Assembly (NCBI GenBank): GCA_902564535.1 | Contig: CACFBG010000001.1 | Span: forward strand, 144,564 to 208,563 | DNA from: an uncultured Prochlorococcus sp. | Lineage (GTDB): Bacteria; Cyanobacteriota; Cyanobacteriia; PCC-6307; Cyanobiaceae | Direction: 5' to 3' | DNA: 64,000 nt | Shown: positions 39,292-48,948 of the stretch, piece by piece | Position numbering within the stretch: the stretch's first letter is position 1 | Layout: each line of letters starts with the position of its first letter | Notes under the pieces: generated by a model | The model's input: only the letters and a program-made list of their open reading frames with translations | Databases searched by the model: none | What the model was told of the DNA's origin: nothing | Made by a program: the position numbers and the translations under genes

Positions 39292-40544
39292 GCGACAACT
39301 ATAAAAATTTGGCAGATATAACTCGGAAAGATTTTCCTATGTTTATAGATATAGATGCCAAAAAAGACAACTTTATTTATTTAGATCATGCAGCAACGAG
39401 TCAAAAACCCCAAACCGTCATAAAAAGTCTTGAAGAATATTATCACTATTACAATGCAAATGTGCATAGAGGGGCACACCAATTGAGCGCCAAAGCAACA
39501 GAAGCATTTGAAGACTCCAGAAATATTACTTCAGTATTCATAAATGCTAACTCTTCAAATGAAGTCATATTTACAAGAAATGCAACTGAAGCAATTAACT
39601 TAGTCGCAAGATCTTGGGGTGATGATCAAATTGAAAAAGGAGACGAAATACTCATCTCATTAATGGAGCATCATAGCAATATTGTTCCTTGGCAATTACT
39701 AGCTCAACGCAAAAAATGTATTATCAAATTCATTAATATCAATAAAGATGGTACATTAGATATCAATGACTTACGCTCGAAAATTAATAATAAAACTAAA
39801 CTTGTTAGCATTGTTCATATCAGTAATACATTAGGTTCTTGTAATCCAATTGAAGAAATTGCAGAAATCAGTCATAAATATGGTTCATTATTATTAGTTG
39901 ATGCTTGCCAAAGTCTTGCACATCAAAAAATAGATGTTAAACAACTAAATATAGATTTTCTAGCAGGATCATCCCATAAAATATGCGGCCCAACAGGAGT
40001 AGGTTTTCTATGGGCTCGTGAAGAAATTCTTAATAATATGCCACCATTCTTGGGTGGTGGTGAAATGATTCAAGATGTTTTCTTAGAGAAGAGTACTTGG
40101 TCTGAATTACCCCACAAGTTTGAAGCTGGAACCCCTCCTATTGCAGAAGCTATAGGAATGGGAGCAGCCGTAAAATATATACAGTCAATAGGTTTAGATC
40201 ATATTCAAAAATGGGAGCATGAGCTAACTAAATATCTTTTTGAAGGATTAAAAAGAATAGAAAGTGTTAAGATATTAGGACCCTCTCCAAAAATACAGAT
40301 AAATAGAGGTGCTTTAGCTACATTCATTGTTAATGATATACATGCTAATGATATTGCAGAGTTACTAAATAATAACAATATTTTTATCAGAAGTGGGCAT
40401 CATTGTTGTCAGCCACTTCATAGACATTATTCAGTAAATGCATCCGCACGAGCCAGTCTGAGTTTTACAACTACTTTCACAGAAATTGATAGTTTTCTTG
40501 AAGAACTTATCTCATCAATCAAATTTCTTAAAAATTACATTTAA
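39288..40544 (+). CDS. sufS: Cysteine desulfurase SufS
   Basis: YLDHAATSQKP, NVHRGAHQLSAKAT, SSHKICGPTGVGFLW, and RSGHHCCQPLH. Confidence 0.97.
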   Translation: MSDNYKNLADITRKDFPMFIDIDAKKDNFIYLDHAATSQKPQTVIKSLEEYYHYYNANVHRGAHQLSAKATEAFEDSRNITSVFINANSSNEVIFTRNATEAINLVARSWGDDQIEKGDEILISLMEHHSNIVPWQLLAQRKKCIIKFININKDGTLDINDLRSKINNKTKLVSIVHISNTLGSCNPIEEIAEISHKYGSLLLVDACQSLAHQKIDVKQLNIDFLAGSSHKICGPTGVGFLWAREEILNNMPPFLGGGEMIQDVFLEKSTWSELPHKFEAGTPPIAEAIGMGAAVKYIQSIGLDHIQKWEHELTKYLFEGLKRIESVKILGPSPKIQINRGALATFIVNDIHANDIAELLNNNNIFIRSGHHCCQPLHRHYSVNASARASLSFTTTFTEIDSFLEELISSIKFLKNYI

Positions 40545-42501
40545 TATCCAAATGTTTATTAAAGAAATTCTCAGTTTTCTCTAAAACATCTATTCTCACA
40601 TCAGCATCTTTAAATCCATGTGCTTCATTCTTATAGGTATGTAACTCTACTGGTATATTTTTTTTAATTAAAGATTGTACAATTAGATTAGTCTGATCAG
40701 GGGGTACAACCTTATCTTTTAATCCCTGAAAAAAGATAACTGGACAGTTAATATTATGTAAATTATTGATAGGTGATCGTGATTTGTAAATTTGATATTT
40801 TTTTTGGATTGAACCTAATAAATATTCAAGATATCCTCTTTCAAAGCGATGGGTTTCTTTTGTTAAAGCTATTAAATCAGTAACACCATATCTACAAGCT
40901 CCTACTTTAAAAATATCGCTCGAGCATAAGCATGACAAAGTAGTAAAGCCTCCTGCACTTCCACCTTCAATAGCAATCCATCTAGGATCTGCTTTACCAG
41001 AGGATATTAATGTTTTTGCTGCTAATTCACAATCATATACATCAACCAATCCCCAATTCCCTTTTAAGCGTTCTCTATAACTCCTTCCAAATCCAGTTGA
41101 ACCTCCATAATTTACATCTACAACGCCCCAACCTCGAGATGTCCAAAACTGAATAGACCAATCTAAACCTCTTCCAGCCATAGCAGTAGGTCCACTATGG
41201 CTTTTTACCAATAAAGGTACTTTACATTCAAAAGAATTACTGGGAGGGTAATACCAAGCATAAGTTTTCTTACCTTCAAAGCCATCAAATACAAATAATT
41301 CGGCCTTACTTATTGAGTTATTGTTCAATTGAAAAGGAAAGTTGTTCGAATGATTCCAATTACCTGTTTTCAAGTCTATTTCTAACAATCCACTTCCTTT
41401 AACTGGGCTACTAGCTACTGCAAGAATTTTCTCATTGTCAGCTTGCAAATAAGATAAATCATCAAAAGGTTGATTTATTATACTTCTAGCTCCATCTGAA
41501 TCTATAAGATCTATTTGCCATAATCCATGTTTACAATTAGCAGAGACAATTTTTTCATTTGAAAAACTTGTTGTTGACATACCAAATATCCATTGTGGCA
41601 TCGCACTTTCTGTATCTAAAGTAAAAATTCTTTGCCATTTCGGAAAATCCTTATCAGTATAAGAGATATTTGAAATCATAAGGTTCCACCATCCACTACT
41701 ATCTTCTGTAACCAAAAGTTCTCCCGTTTTTAACCATATAGGCTGAAATACAGAGATATCCTTTTTATTATTAAAACTGCTTCCAGCAATACATTTTTTT
41801 GAAATAATGTCACCTTCTTCATTAATAAAGCCCCACCAAAGTTGGCTATTATCCCATGGCATATTAGGTTGCTGCCATTCAACCCATGCGAGTTGATTAC
41901 ACTCAAAATTTAGGGTTGCATAACCAGCAAAATCTATAGATTGATGAAGAAATTTTGGATTTTGATTTTCCTTATTTAACTCAAAAGATACAAGAAAATC
42001 TTTCTCATCTTTCTCTAAAAATCCAATCCAACGATTTTTTTTGATATCTATTAATCCACCACCTAGTGCATACAGATTTTGCTTAGATAAGCAAATTAAT
42101 TTAGAAGAAGGTTCCAGCCAATTCTTATTTTGATTTTTTTTCTTGGGCAGAATAAAAAAAGATTGTTTGCATAGGCATCCTTCTGAATCATCAATCCATA
42201 TCAGAAAAAGTTGATCTTGATCAATAAAAGCAGTAAAAACTCCGCCTCCATAAGTATGAATCCTGGTTTTCAAATTTATTGGTTTAGGAGTTAACTCTTG
42301 AGCCTCTAATTGATTTCCCATCCAAGGACGAATCAAAGCTGTTGTTCGGCCCCTTTCATTGGGACGTTGTTCCAACCAAATTATCCAATCACCTAGGATA
42401 ATAGGCTCTTTAATAGTAGGAATTTGCCCTACAGCCAATTTGGCTGGAATAGGAAAAGGAACAGTATTGTCAGAATTTGGGTTAAGAGCTTTATCTAGCA
42501 T
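40528..42501 (-). CDS. S9-family prolyl oligopeptidase-like peptidase
   Basis: C-terminal GGSAGGFTTLSCL, NYGGSTGFGRSYRERLKGNWG, and HGFKD; N-terminal beta-propeller-like region. Confidence 0.9.
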   Translation of the reverse strand: MLDKALNPNSDNTVPFPIPAKLAVGQIPTIKEPIILGDWIIWLEQRPNERGRTTALIRPWMGNQLEAQELTPKPINLKTRIHTYGGGVFTAFIDQDQLFLIWIDDSEGCLCKQSFFILPKKKNQNKNWLEPSSKLICLSKQNLYALGGGLIDIKKNRWIGFLEKDEKDFLVSFELNKENQNPKFLHQSIDFAGYATLNFECNQLAWVEWQQPNMPWDNSQLWWGFINEEGDIISKKCIAGSSFNNKKDISVFQPIWLKTGELLVTEDSSGWWNLMISNISYTDKDFPKWQRIFTLDTESAMPQWIFGMSTTSFSNEKIVSANCKHGLWQIDLIDSDGARSIINQPFDDLSYLQADNEKILAVASSPVKGSGLLEIDLKTGNWNHSNNFPFQLNNNSISKAELFVFDGFEGKKTYAWYYPPSNSFECKVPLLVKSHSGPTAMAGRGLDWSIQFWTSRGWGVVDVNYGGSTGFGRSYRERLKGNWGLVDVYDCELAAKTLISSGKADPRWIAIEGGSAGGFTTLSCLCSSDIFKVGACRYGVTDLIALTKETHRFERGYLEYLLGSIQKKYQIYKSRSPINNLHNINCPVIFFQGLKDKVVPPDQTNLIVQSLIKKNIPVELHTYKNEAHGFKDADVRIDVLEKTENFFNKHLDIKCNF

Positions 42502-42566
42502 GGATGAATTTCAAAGAAAGTTCAGAAAATTGCGTAGAATCAATTCCTCAATAAAGAGTATTTACT

Positions 42567-43175
42567 TTGTCTAGAAGCTTTGCTCAACTTGCCAAGAAAG
42601 CAGAGGCCAATAAGACTGCCATAGCTGTCTCCAAAGAGCCTTTAGCAGAACCACCTTTAGAGATTCACAAACTTGGCACCCAATTTTTACGTCAATCTGG
42701 TCGACATATCAGTAAAGTTGATGATTCCATAAGAGATTTAGCAAAAGACATGCTCAAAAGCATGTATTCTGCAAAAGGTATAGGACTAGCTGCTCCTCAA
42801 GTTGGAATTGAAAAGAGAATTCTGGTAATTGATTTGGATATTGAAAATCCCACTAATCCTCCACTAGTAATTATTAACCCAGAAATAATCAACTCAAGTG
42901 CAACTGTCGATACTTATGAAGAAGGTTGTCTAAGTATTCCTGGTGTTTATTTAGATGTCATAAGACCCTCTTCAATCAAGGTCAGTTTCCGCGACGAAAT
43001 GGGCCGTCCAAAGAAAATGAATGCAGATGGATTAATGGCTAGATGTATCCAACATGAAATAGATCACTTAAATGGAGTTTTATTTGTCGATAGAGTAACG
43101 GATCAAGAGGAATTAAAGAAAGCTCTCACAGAACATGGCTTCAATAAAAAAGACGTTTTTTCTCCACCAGAATAA
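42567..43175 (+). CDS. def: Peptide deformylase
   Basis: GIGLAAPQVG, EEGCLSIPG, and QHEIDHLNGVLFVDR. Confidence 0.96.
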   Translation: MSRSFAQLAKKAEANKTAIAVSKEPLAEPPLEIHKLGTQFLRQSGRHISKVDDSIRDLAKDMLKSMYSAKGIGLAAPQVGIEKRILVIDLDIENPTNPPLVIINPEIINSSATVDTYEEGCLSIPGVYLDVIRPSSIKVSFRDEMGRPKKMNADGLMARCIQHEIDHLNGVLFVDRVTDQEELKKALTEHGFNKKDVFSPPE

Positions 43176-43298
43176 ACAGACCAACCCTGAATCCAAAGAA
43201 GTTAATAGAGATAAATACCTAAGAATTAAAAACAAGTCAAATTACTTGTTGTCAAAAAAAAATATATTGACAGACTACAATTAGCGATAAGTTTTTTT

Positions 43299-43442
43299 AT
43301 GATTTCTTTTTTAAAAGGCTTGCAAAAGTTGCTTTCTGAATCTCTTGAATTTACATTAGGGAACCCAAGCAAAGCAGAACACCTACCACCACCTATAGGT
43401 CCACAACCATATACTCATAAACCAATCAAGGCTTATTATTAA
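43299..43442 (+). CDS. Small hypothetical protein, 47 aa
   Basis: Not in the ORF track. MISFLKGLQKLLSESLEFTLGNPSKAEHLPPPIGPQPYTHKPIKAYY. Confidence 0.5.
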   Translation: MISFLKGLQKLLSESLEFTLGNPSKAEHLPPPIGPQPYTHKPIKAYY

Positions 43443-43537
43443 CTTTCGAAGGGATAAGCCTTATTTTGTCAGGGAATATTACGAGAACTAAAATATCTAT
43501 CATTTATAATTATAAATAATAATTTAGTATTTTAAGT

Positions 43538-43879
43538 ATGGAAGAAGAAACTATTTTTGGTAAAATACTTAAAGGTGAGATACCTTGTGAAGAGATTTAT
43601 AGTGATGAGTTGTGTCTAGCCTTTAAAGATATAGAGCCACAAGCTCCAGTTCATATTCTAATAATTCCAAGAAAGAAAATCAGGAGCTTAAAAGATGCCA
43701 AGATAGAAGATCAGGAAATCCTAGGTCACCTTCTGTTAGTAGCATCTAAAATTGCAGCAATTGAAAAAATAGAAGAATGGAGAACAATAATAAATACAGG
43801 TGAAACAGCTGGTCAAACTGTGTTCCATCTTCATCTGCATGTAATAGGTGGCCGAAGCCTAAAATGGCCTCCGGGCTAA
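43538..43879 (+). CDS. HIT-family protein
   Basis: FGKILKGEIPCEEIYSDELCLAFKDIEPQAPVHILIIPRK and GQTVFHLHLHVIGGR. Confidence 0.95.
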   Translation: MEEETIFGKILKGEIPCEEIYSDELCLAFKDIEPQAPVHILIIPRKKIRSLKDAKIEDQEILGHLLLVASKIAAIEKIEEWRTIINTGETAGQTVFHLHLHVIGGRSLKWPPG

Positions 43880-44070
43880 ATTAACATATAATAATTAGCT
43901 ATAAATCTAAACAAATAATCCTTTAATTTAGATAATTAGTGCAGTAAAATTGATTTCAACATTTTTGCTTCTAATAAAAACAATTTTTGAGTTGTAATTT
44001 ACGAAAAAAATAAATGATCTAATGTATAATCCTATAAATTAAATAGAAAGCAGTCAAACTTTAAGAAGAA

Positions 44071-44319
44071 ATGAACGAACAAGAAAAAATGAATTTCTAT
44101 GATTTCCACATTAGGTGTATTCATCCTGTTATAAAGTCACAACCTAATACCAAGCCTCTTTGGAGACGATTATATTGGAGTACAGCAAAAAATTCTATAG
44201 AATACAAATGTGGCTGTATAGATATACTAAAAGAACATTTCCCATATCTATTTAAAGAATTAAAGCGTATATATATTGAAGAGACGAAATTTCATGAAAA
44301 ACAGGAATATTTAATATGA
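44071..44319 (+). CDS. Orphan hypothetical protein, 82 aa
   Basis: Isolated ORF with three Cys and CGC; no family recognised. Confidence 0.45.
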   Translation: MNEQEKMNFYDFHIRCIHPVIKSQPNTKPLWRRLYWSTAKNSIEYKCGCIDILKEHFPYLFKELKRIYIEETKFHEKQEYLI

Positions 44320-44446
44320 TTTATTTATTGAATGGTGTTTTATTGACGGTCTGAATAGAAACTTTAAAAAGTTGTAAGATTGATACTTATATCATAAACT
44401 TTAAAGCATACTAATTTGTCTTAAAGGAAATGAGGGAGATAATTCA

Positions 44447-46435
44447 ATGACTCAGGCTTTTAATGAATCAAAAAATAATTGGAATACCCAGCTAGGCAAA
44501 ATTAGAAGACTGGCTCAACCATTTTTCCTTCCCCTCGACCAAGTTGAAGGTTGGAAATTTATTTGGTTACTCATATGCTTAATTTTTTGTGTTGGGGGTC
44601 TTGTCTTAGTTGCGTTAACAGGAATTGTTGAACTTCTCCAACAATTCCAACCAGAATTAACTGAGAAATATTTATTTGGTGTTGTTAAAACCATTCAATA
44701 TATATGGTCAACTTGGTGGGGATATTTATTCTCAGGACTATTTGTCTTAGGTTGCGGAAGTTTTTTTAGTCTTAGACAACAACTAAGGGGTAAAAGATGG
44801 TTGCATTGGTTAATGCTAGGAATCATAGTTCTTATGCTACTCGCAGTTAATGGTATTAATGCTGGTATTGGATTTATTGCAAGAGATTTAACCAATGCAT
44901 TAGTTGAAAAGCAGGAATCAGGTTTTTATAGAATATTAGGAATTTATGCTTGCTGCTTTATTGTTGCATTACCTATTAGGGTCTCACAAATATTTTTTAC
45001 ATATAAGTTAGGAATAATTTGGAGAGAATGGCTTTCCAATAGTCTGATTTCAGATTACTTAAATAATAAAGCTTATTATATTTTAAATCCAAATGACGAA
45101 GAGCAAACAGATGTGGATAATCCTGATCAACGTATTACTGATGACACAAGAGCATTTACTGGACAAAGTCTTCAATTTACACTGGGTATTTTTGATGCTC
45201 TTTTAACCTTTAGTCTAAATATCATTATCTTGTGGAGTATAAGTAAGACTTTAACTTTATCATTATTTGGATATGCAGCATTTGCTACAAGTATTCTATT
45301 AATTGCGGGAAGAAATCTTGTGAGAATAGATTTTGATCAATTAAGGTATGAAGCAGATTTTCGTTATGGATTAGTTCATATACGAGACAATGCAGAATCA
45401 ATAGCATTTTATGCAGGTGAAGATCCTGAAAAGAATGAAACTCAAAGGAGACTTAATGAAGTGGTACGCAACTTTAATCTTCTAATTATTTGGAGAGTAA
45501 TAATTGATGTTATGAGGAGATCAATTAATTATGCAGGTAATTTCTTTCCATATTTAATCATGGCAATACCATACTTTGCTGGTGAAATAGATTATGGGCG
45601 ATTTATACAAGCCAGTTTCGCATTCGGAATGGTAGAAGGATCATTATTTTTTATCGTGAATCAAATAGAAGAGTTGGCAAAATTTACTGCAGGTATTAGC
45701 AGGCTAGAAGGTTTTCAATCAAAAGTAGAACAAGTAAATAGAAATTCTAATAATAGACAAATAGTTAATACTGCTAAAAATAATTCCATTTTAGTTCGTA
45801 ATGCTGATTTATATCCTCCAGGTAGTAAAGATCCAATAATTAGCAAGCTTAATCTAAGTATTAATCAAAATGACAAATTACTAGTAGTTGGTCCTTCGGG
45901 ATGTGGAAAAACATCTTTACTAAGAATGATTAGTGGCTTATGGCAACCCCGTGAAGGCTTCATAGAGAGTCCTCAATTAGGTGAATTGTTATTCATACCT
46001 CAAAAGCCTTATATGCTTTTAGGGTCTCTTAGAGAGCAACTTTGCTACCCCACAGAAGAAAGTAAATTTGGGGATGATCAGCTAAGGTCAGTACTAGAAG
46101 AAGTTAATTTGAGTTCTTTATTAGATCGATATCCAGATCTTGATATCAAGCAAGATTGGCCAAGAATCCTTTCATTAGGAGAACAGCAAAGATTGGCTTT
46201 CGGTCGTCTTCTCTTAAATGGGCCAAGATTTGTAGTACTTGATGAAGCAACTAGTGCATTAGATGTGAAAACCGAGAAATATTTATATGAACTTCTCAAA
46301 AAGCGAGATTTAGCAGTAATAAGTGTTGGTCATCGTCCAACGCTTATAGACTTCCATACATCAGTTCTAGAACTCATTGGAGATGGCAGCTGGCGTCTCC
46401 TACCCAAAGAAAGCTACAAGTTTGAACCAAACTAA
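44447..46435 (+). CDS. SbmA/BacA-like fused permease-ATPase ABC transporter
   Basis: TM domain with DNPDQRITDD and YEADFRYGLVHIRDNAESIAFYAGE; C-terminal NBD GPSGCGKTSLLRMISGLW and LSLGEQQRLAFGRLLL. Confidence 0.92.
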   Translation: MTQAFNESKNNWNTQLGKIRRLAQPFFLPLDQVEGWKFIWLLICLIFCVGGLVLVALTGIVELLQQFQPELTEKYLFGVVKTIQYIWSTWWGYLFSGLFVLGCGSFFSLRQQLRGKRWLHWLMLGIIVLMLLAVNGINAGIGFIARDLTNALVEKQESGFYRILGIYACCFIVALPIRVSQIFFTYKLGIIWREWLSNSLISDYLNNKAYYILNPNDEEQTDVDNPDQRITDDTRAFTGQSLQFTLGIFDALLTFSLNIIILWSISKTLTLSLFGYAAFATSILLIAGRNLVRIDFDQLRYEADFRYGLVHIRDNAESIAFYAGEDPEKNETQRRLNEVVRNFNLLIIWRVIIDVMRRSINYAGNFFPYLIMAIPYFAGEIDYGRFIQASFAFGMVEGSLFFIVNQIEELAKFTAGISRLEGFQSKVEQVNRNSNNRQIVNTAKNNSILVRNADLYPPGSKDPIISKLNLSINQNDKLLVVGPSGCGKTSLLRMISGLWQPREGFIESPQLGELLFIPQKPYMLLGSLREQLCYPTEESKFGDDQLRSVLEEVNLSSLLDRYPDLDIKQDWPRILSLGEQQRLAFGRLLLNGPRFVVLDEATSALDVKTEKYLYELLKKRDLAVISVGHRPTLIDFHTSVLELIGDGSWRLLPKESYKFEPN

Positions 46436-46444
46436 ACTAGTTTC

Positions 46445-46699
46445 ATGAACCAAACAAATTCAGACCTCAAATTGGAACAAGACACAAGAGTGAGTGGATC
46501 CGCAGAGACACTCTCTCAAGACAATGAAGAGATTGAGGCTCCTAGTGCAACCACTAACGAAATTCCTGATTTTGGTTGGAGTAGCTATGCCGAAAGAATA
46601 AATGGAAGATTTGCCATGATTGGTTTCTTTGCAATTCTTCTGGTTGAATTATTTTCCCAAAAAGCCTCCTTCTTAGAGTGGGCAGGCTTATTAAATTAA
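46445..46699 (+). CDS. High-light-inducible (Hli) protein
   Basis: C-terminal WSSYAERINGRFAMIGFFAILLVELFSQKASFLEWAGLL. Confidence 0.93.
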   Translation: MNQTNSDLKLEQDTRVSGSAETLSQDNEEIEAPSATTNEIPDFGWSSYAERINGRFAMIGFFAILLVELFSQKASFLEWAGLLN

Positions 46700-47208
46700 A
46701 AGTAATTATCTAATTGAATAATATCTATCTTTGTTTTCCCATCTCTAAGAACTTGTATTGCTAAAGTTTTACCTGAAGCTGAAAGACTTAATTTCATAGG
46801 AACATCTTTTGAATCAAAATTAATTTGGCGTAAAAATCCATTTTTCCGAAAATAAATAAATAAATAATTTTCTCCATTTTCTTCTTCTATAAATGCAATT
46901 TTATTCGCATTAGAACTCATACTAACGCTGATAGGATTTCCTTTATTACTATTAATTCCAGGTAAAAATATTATTTTTTTACGATCTAGATCTATTAGCT
47001 CCATCCTTAGATTACCTTTATATTGAACTATTGTGATTAAATATTTTTGCGAAATTTTTGGGTCTCTATAAGAAATTAAAGATCCAGCAAAAAAACTATT
47101 TAAGCTATAAATTGGAGTAACTTTTTGACTATAACACCCACTCAACAAGATTAATGGAATTAGATATATATATTTATTGATTAAAGAGTTTTTCATAATA
47201 AATTTCAT
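46696..47208 (-). CDS. TolB-like (WD40-like beta-propeller) small lipoprotein
   Basis: Lipobox LILLSGC; ISVSMSSNANKIAFIEEENGENYLFIYF and LSLSASGKTLAIQVLRDGKTKIDIIQL repeats. Confidence 0.7.
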   Translation of the reverse strand: MKFIMKNSLINKYIYLIPLILLSGCYSQKVTPIYSLNSFFAGSLISYRDPKISQKYLITIVQYKGNLRMELIDLDRKKIIFLPGINSNKGNPISVSMSSNANKIAFIEEENGENYLFIYFRKNGFLRQINFDSKDVPMKLSLSASGKTLAIQVLRDGKTKIDIIQLDNYF

Positions 47209-47215
47209 CTAAGTA

Positions 47216-47725
47216 TTATCTATCCTTTAGATTCTTTGATAAGTCAAGTTCTAATATCTTTGTTAAATCAAAAAATTGAAAAGATCTCTTACCATTAGCA
47301 TCGAATTGAATGACCAATTTACTTGCATCAGGAGCCAAGCTAACGCTTACAGGAGATAATGATCTAAATTGAGTAATCCTATGAAACTTTCCTGATAAAA
47401 GATCCTCTATTAAAACTATTCGCTTACCACCAATATCGCTAATCACTGCTATATATCGTCCATTCCAACTTAATGAAGGAGAAATATTATTCTTGTATCT
47501 AGATAAAAATCTTAAAGGTATAACCTTTCCAGTTCGTAAATCTTTTAACTGAACAAATTTATTTCCATTTTTATCAATTACAAACGCTAATTTTTCACCA
47601 TTTCCACTTAAGGCAGGGTCATTTTTAGAGTAATTAGATGAAAAATCCTTTATCCGATAATCGCTTGCTATGCAACTAGAAAGTAGTATGCAAAGTAAAA
47701 AGAAAATAGATTTGTATAGATTCAA
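47216..47725 (-). CDS. TolB-like (WD40-like beta-propeller) small lipoprotein, paralog of the adjacent gene
   Basis: Lipobox ILLSSC; PALSGNGEKLAFVIDKNGNKFVQLKDLRTGKVIPL and PSLSWNGRYIAVISDIGGKRIVLIEDLLSGK repeats. Confidence 0.75.
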   Translation of the reverse strand: MNLYKSIFFLLCILLSSCIASDYRIKDFSSNYSKNDPALSGNGEKLAFVIDKNGNKFVQLKDLRTGKVIPLRFLSRYKNNISPSLSWNGRYIAVISDIGGKRIVLIEDLLSGKFHRITQFRSLSPVSVSLAPDASKLVIQFDANGKRSFQFFDLTKILELDLSKNLKDR

Positions 47726-47728
47726 ATT

Positions 47729-48697
47729 TTAATCATCAAATCTAGAGCTATTATCTCTAATCCTTGCACCTCTTCTCGGGGAAGGTCGAGAACTAGAAGA
47801 TGAAGGGCGAGATCGAAATTTATCTTCTTTAGCATTTAGGGCATCAAGATTATTATTTCTACTGGTATTAGACCTCTTATTTCTTGAACTTGGGTAAAAA
47901 GCAGCGTCTTCAGTTTTTCTTCCCATGACAGATTGATCTGAACTACGCAAATTCTGGGAAGAAGTCTTAGGCCTAGATGATGATGAATATTTCAAATCAT
48001 CATTGTTCAATCTCCTAGTATTAGAAGTTTCTTTATTGGAAATTGGCCTTGAACCTCTTCTTTGTTCTTGTCTAAAATTGCGCCTTTGCCCAAAATCAGA
48101 TGCTTGATCAAGCTCTTGATTCGAATTACCAAATCTAGCCATCCTTCTTTCAGACGTAGATTTTTGGTCCCAAGAATCACTATTAATATTTTTTGCAGTT
48201 CTTCGACTTTCAGCTGATTCAGGTATCGCTCTTCTAGAAATTCGTCTTTGGCTATAAACATCTCCTGATTCTTCTTCTAAAGAATATTCTCCTCCATCAA
48301 ATCTTCTCCTAGGCAAAGGAGATTCATCAAATTGATCGTACGCATCATCCCATCCTCTTCTCGTCGTTCCAGAGCCAAATCTTCCCGGTTCTGGGTTCTC
48401 ATCAAAATACGATGACCTCCTAGCCTGATCAGTGGCTATTCCCCTAAGGCGAACACTTTCATATGCAAAAAATACAGTTGTTCCAGCTAAGAGAAATTGA
48501 CCGAATTGCAAAATTGGATCCAACCTCCAACCCTGGAAGAAAAGAATTCCTCCACAAAGCAACCCGATAGCTGCAAAGAAAACATCGTAATCTCTAGCTA
48601 AAGCGGGCTTAAAAGAACGCAAGAAGTAAAGCCCTGCCCCACAAACGGCCAGAACGATACCTACAATGCTGGCCCAATTAAGACTGGCATTGACCAA
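47729..48697 (-). CDS. Ycf66-family protein with Arg/Ser-rich C-terminal tail
   Basis: N-terminal NWASIVGIVLAVCGAGLYFLRSFKPALARDYDVFFAAIGLLCGGILFFQGWRLDPILQFGQFLLAGTTVFFAYESVRLRG. Confidence 0.9.
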   Translation of the reverse strand: MVNASLNWASIVGIVLAVCGAGLYFLRSFKPALARDYDVFFAAIGLLCGGILFFQGWRLDPILQFGQFLLAGTTVFFAYESVRLRGIATDQARRSSYFDENPEPGRFGSGTTRRGWDDAYDQFDESPLPRRRFDGGEYSLEEESGDVYSQRRISRRAIPESAESRRTAKNINSDSWDQKSTSERRMARFGNSNQELDQASDFGQRRNFRQEQRRGSRPISNKETSNTRRLNNDDLKYSSSSRPKTSSQNLRSSDQSVMGRKTEDAAFYPSSRNKRSNTSRNNNLDALNAKEDKFRSRPSSSSSRPSPRRGARIRDNSSRFDD

Positions 48698-48713
48698 TGT
48701 TGTGCCCCCGTAA

Positions 48714-48751
48714 AAAACCTACTTAATGAGATTGTTAAGCAACCTCATTAA
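48714..48751 (-). terminator. Rho-independent-like terminator downstream of psbX-like gene
   Basis: Minus strand TTAATGAG-gTTGcttaaCAAt-CTCATTAA followed by GTAGGTTTTTT. Confidence 0.65.
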
Positions 48752-48780
48752 TCTAAGTCTACGAAGTTAATGAAAGATGA

Positions 48781-48903
48781 CTAGCGTCCGCGTTCTAATG
48801 CATCTTTTTGACTAACCCAAATGAGAAGGATTGAAGCAGGAACAACGATTAAAACCGCTGCACCAACAAAGCTGAGCAAGGCATTTACAGCAGAGGGGGT
48901 CAT
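48781..48903 (-). CDS. psbX: Photosystem II PsbX-like protein
   Basis: Not in the ORF track. MTPSAVNALLSFVGAAVLIVVPASILLIWVSQKDALERGR; PsbX-type single TM followed by SQKD. Confidence 0.75.
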   Translation of the reverse strand: MTPSAVNALLSFVGAAVLIVVPASILLIWVSQKDALERGR

Positions 48904-48948
48904 GGCAGCCTTTCTAAAAATTCAAAAGCAAGACAATCTTAAAGATTA

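Noticed and set aside
48007-48261. 84-aa minus-strand ORF inside ycf66
   Set aside because: Alternate frame of the low-complexity Arg/Ser-rich tail; frame-shifted shadow ORF.
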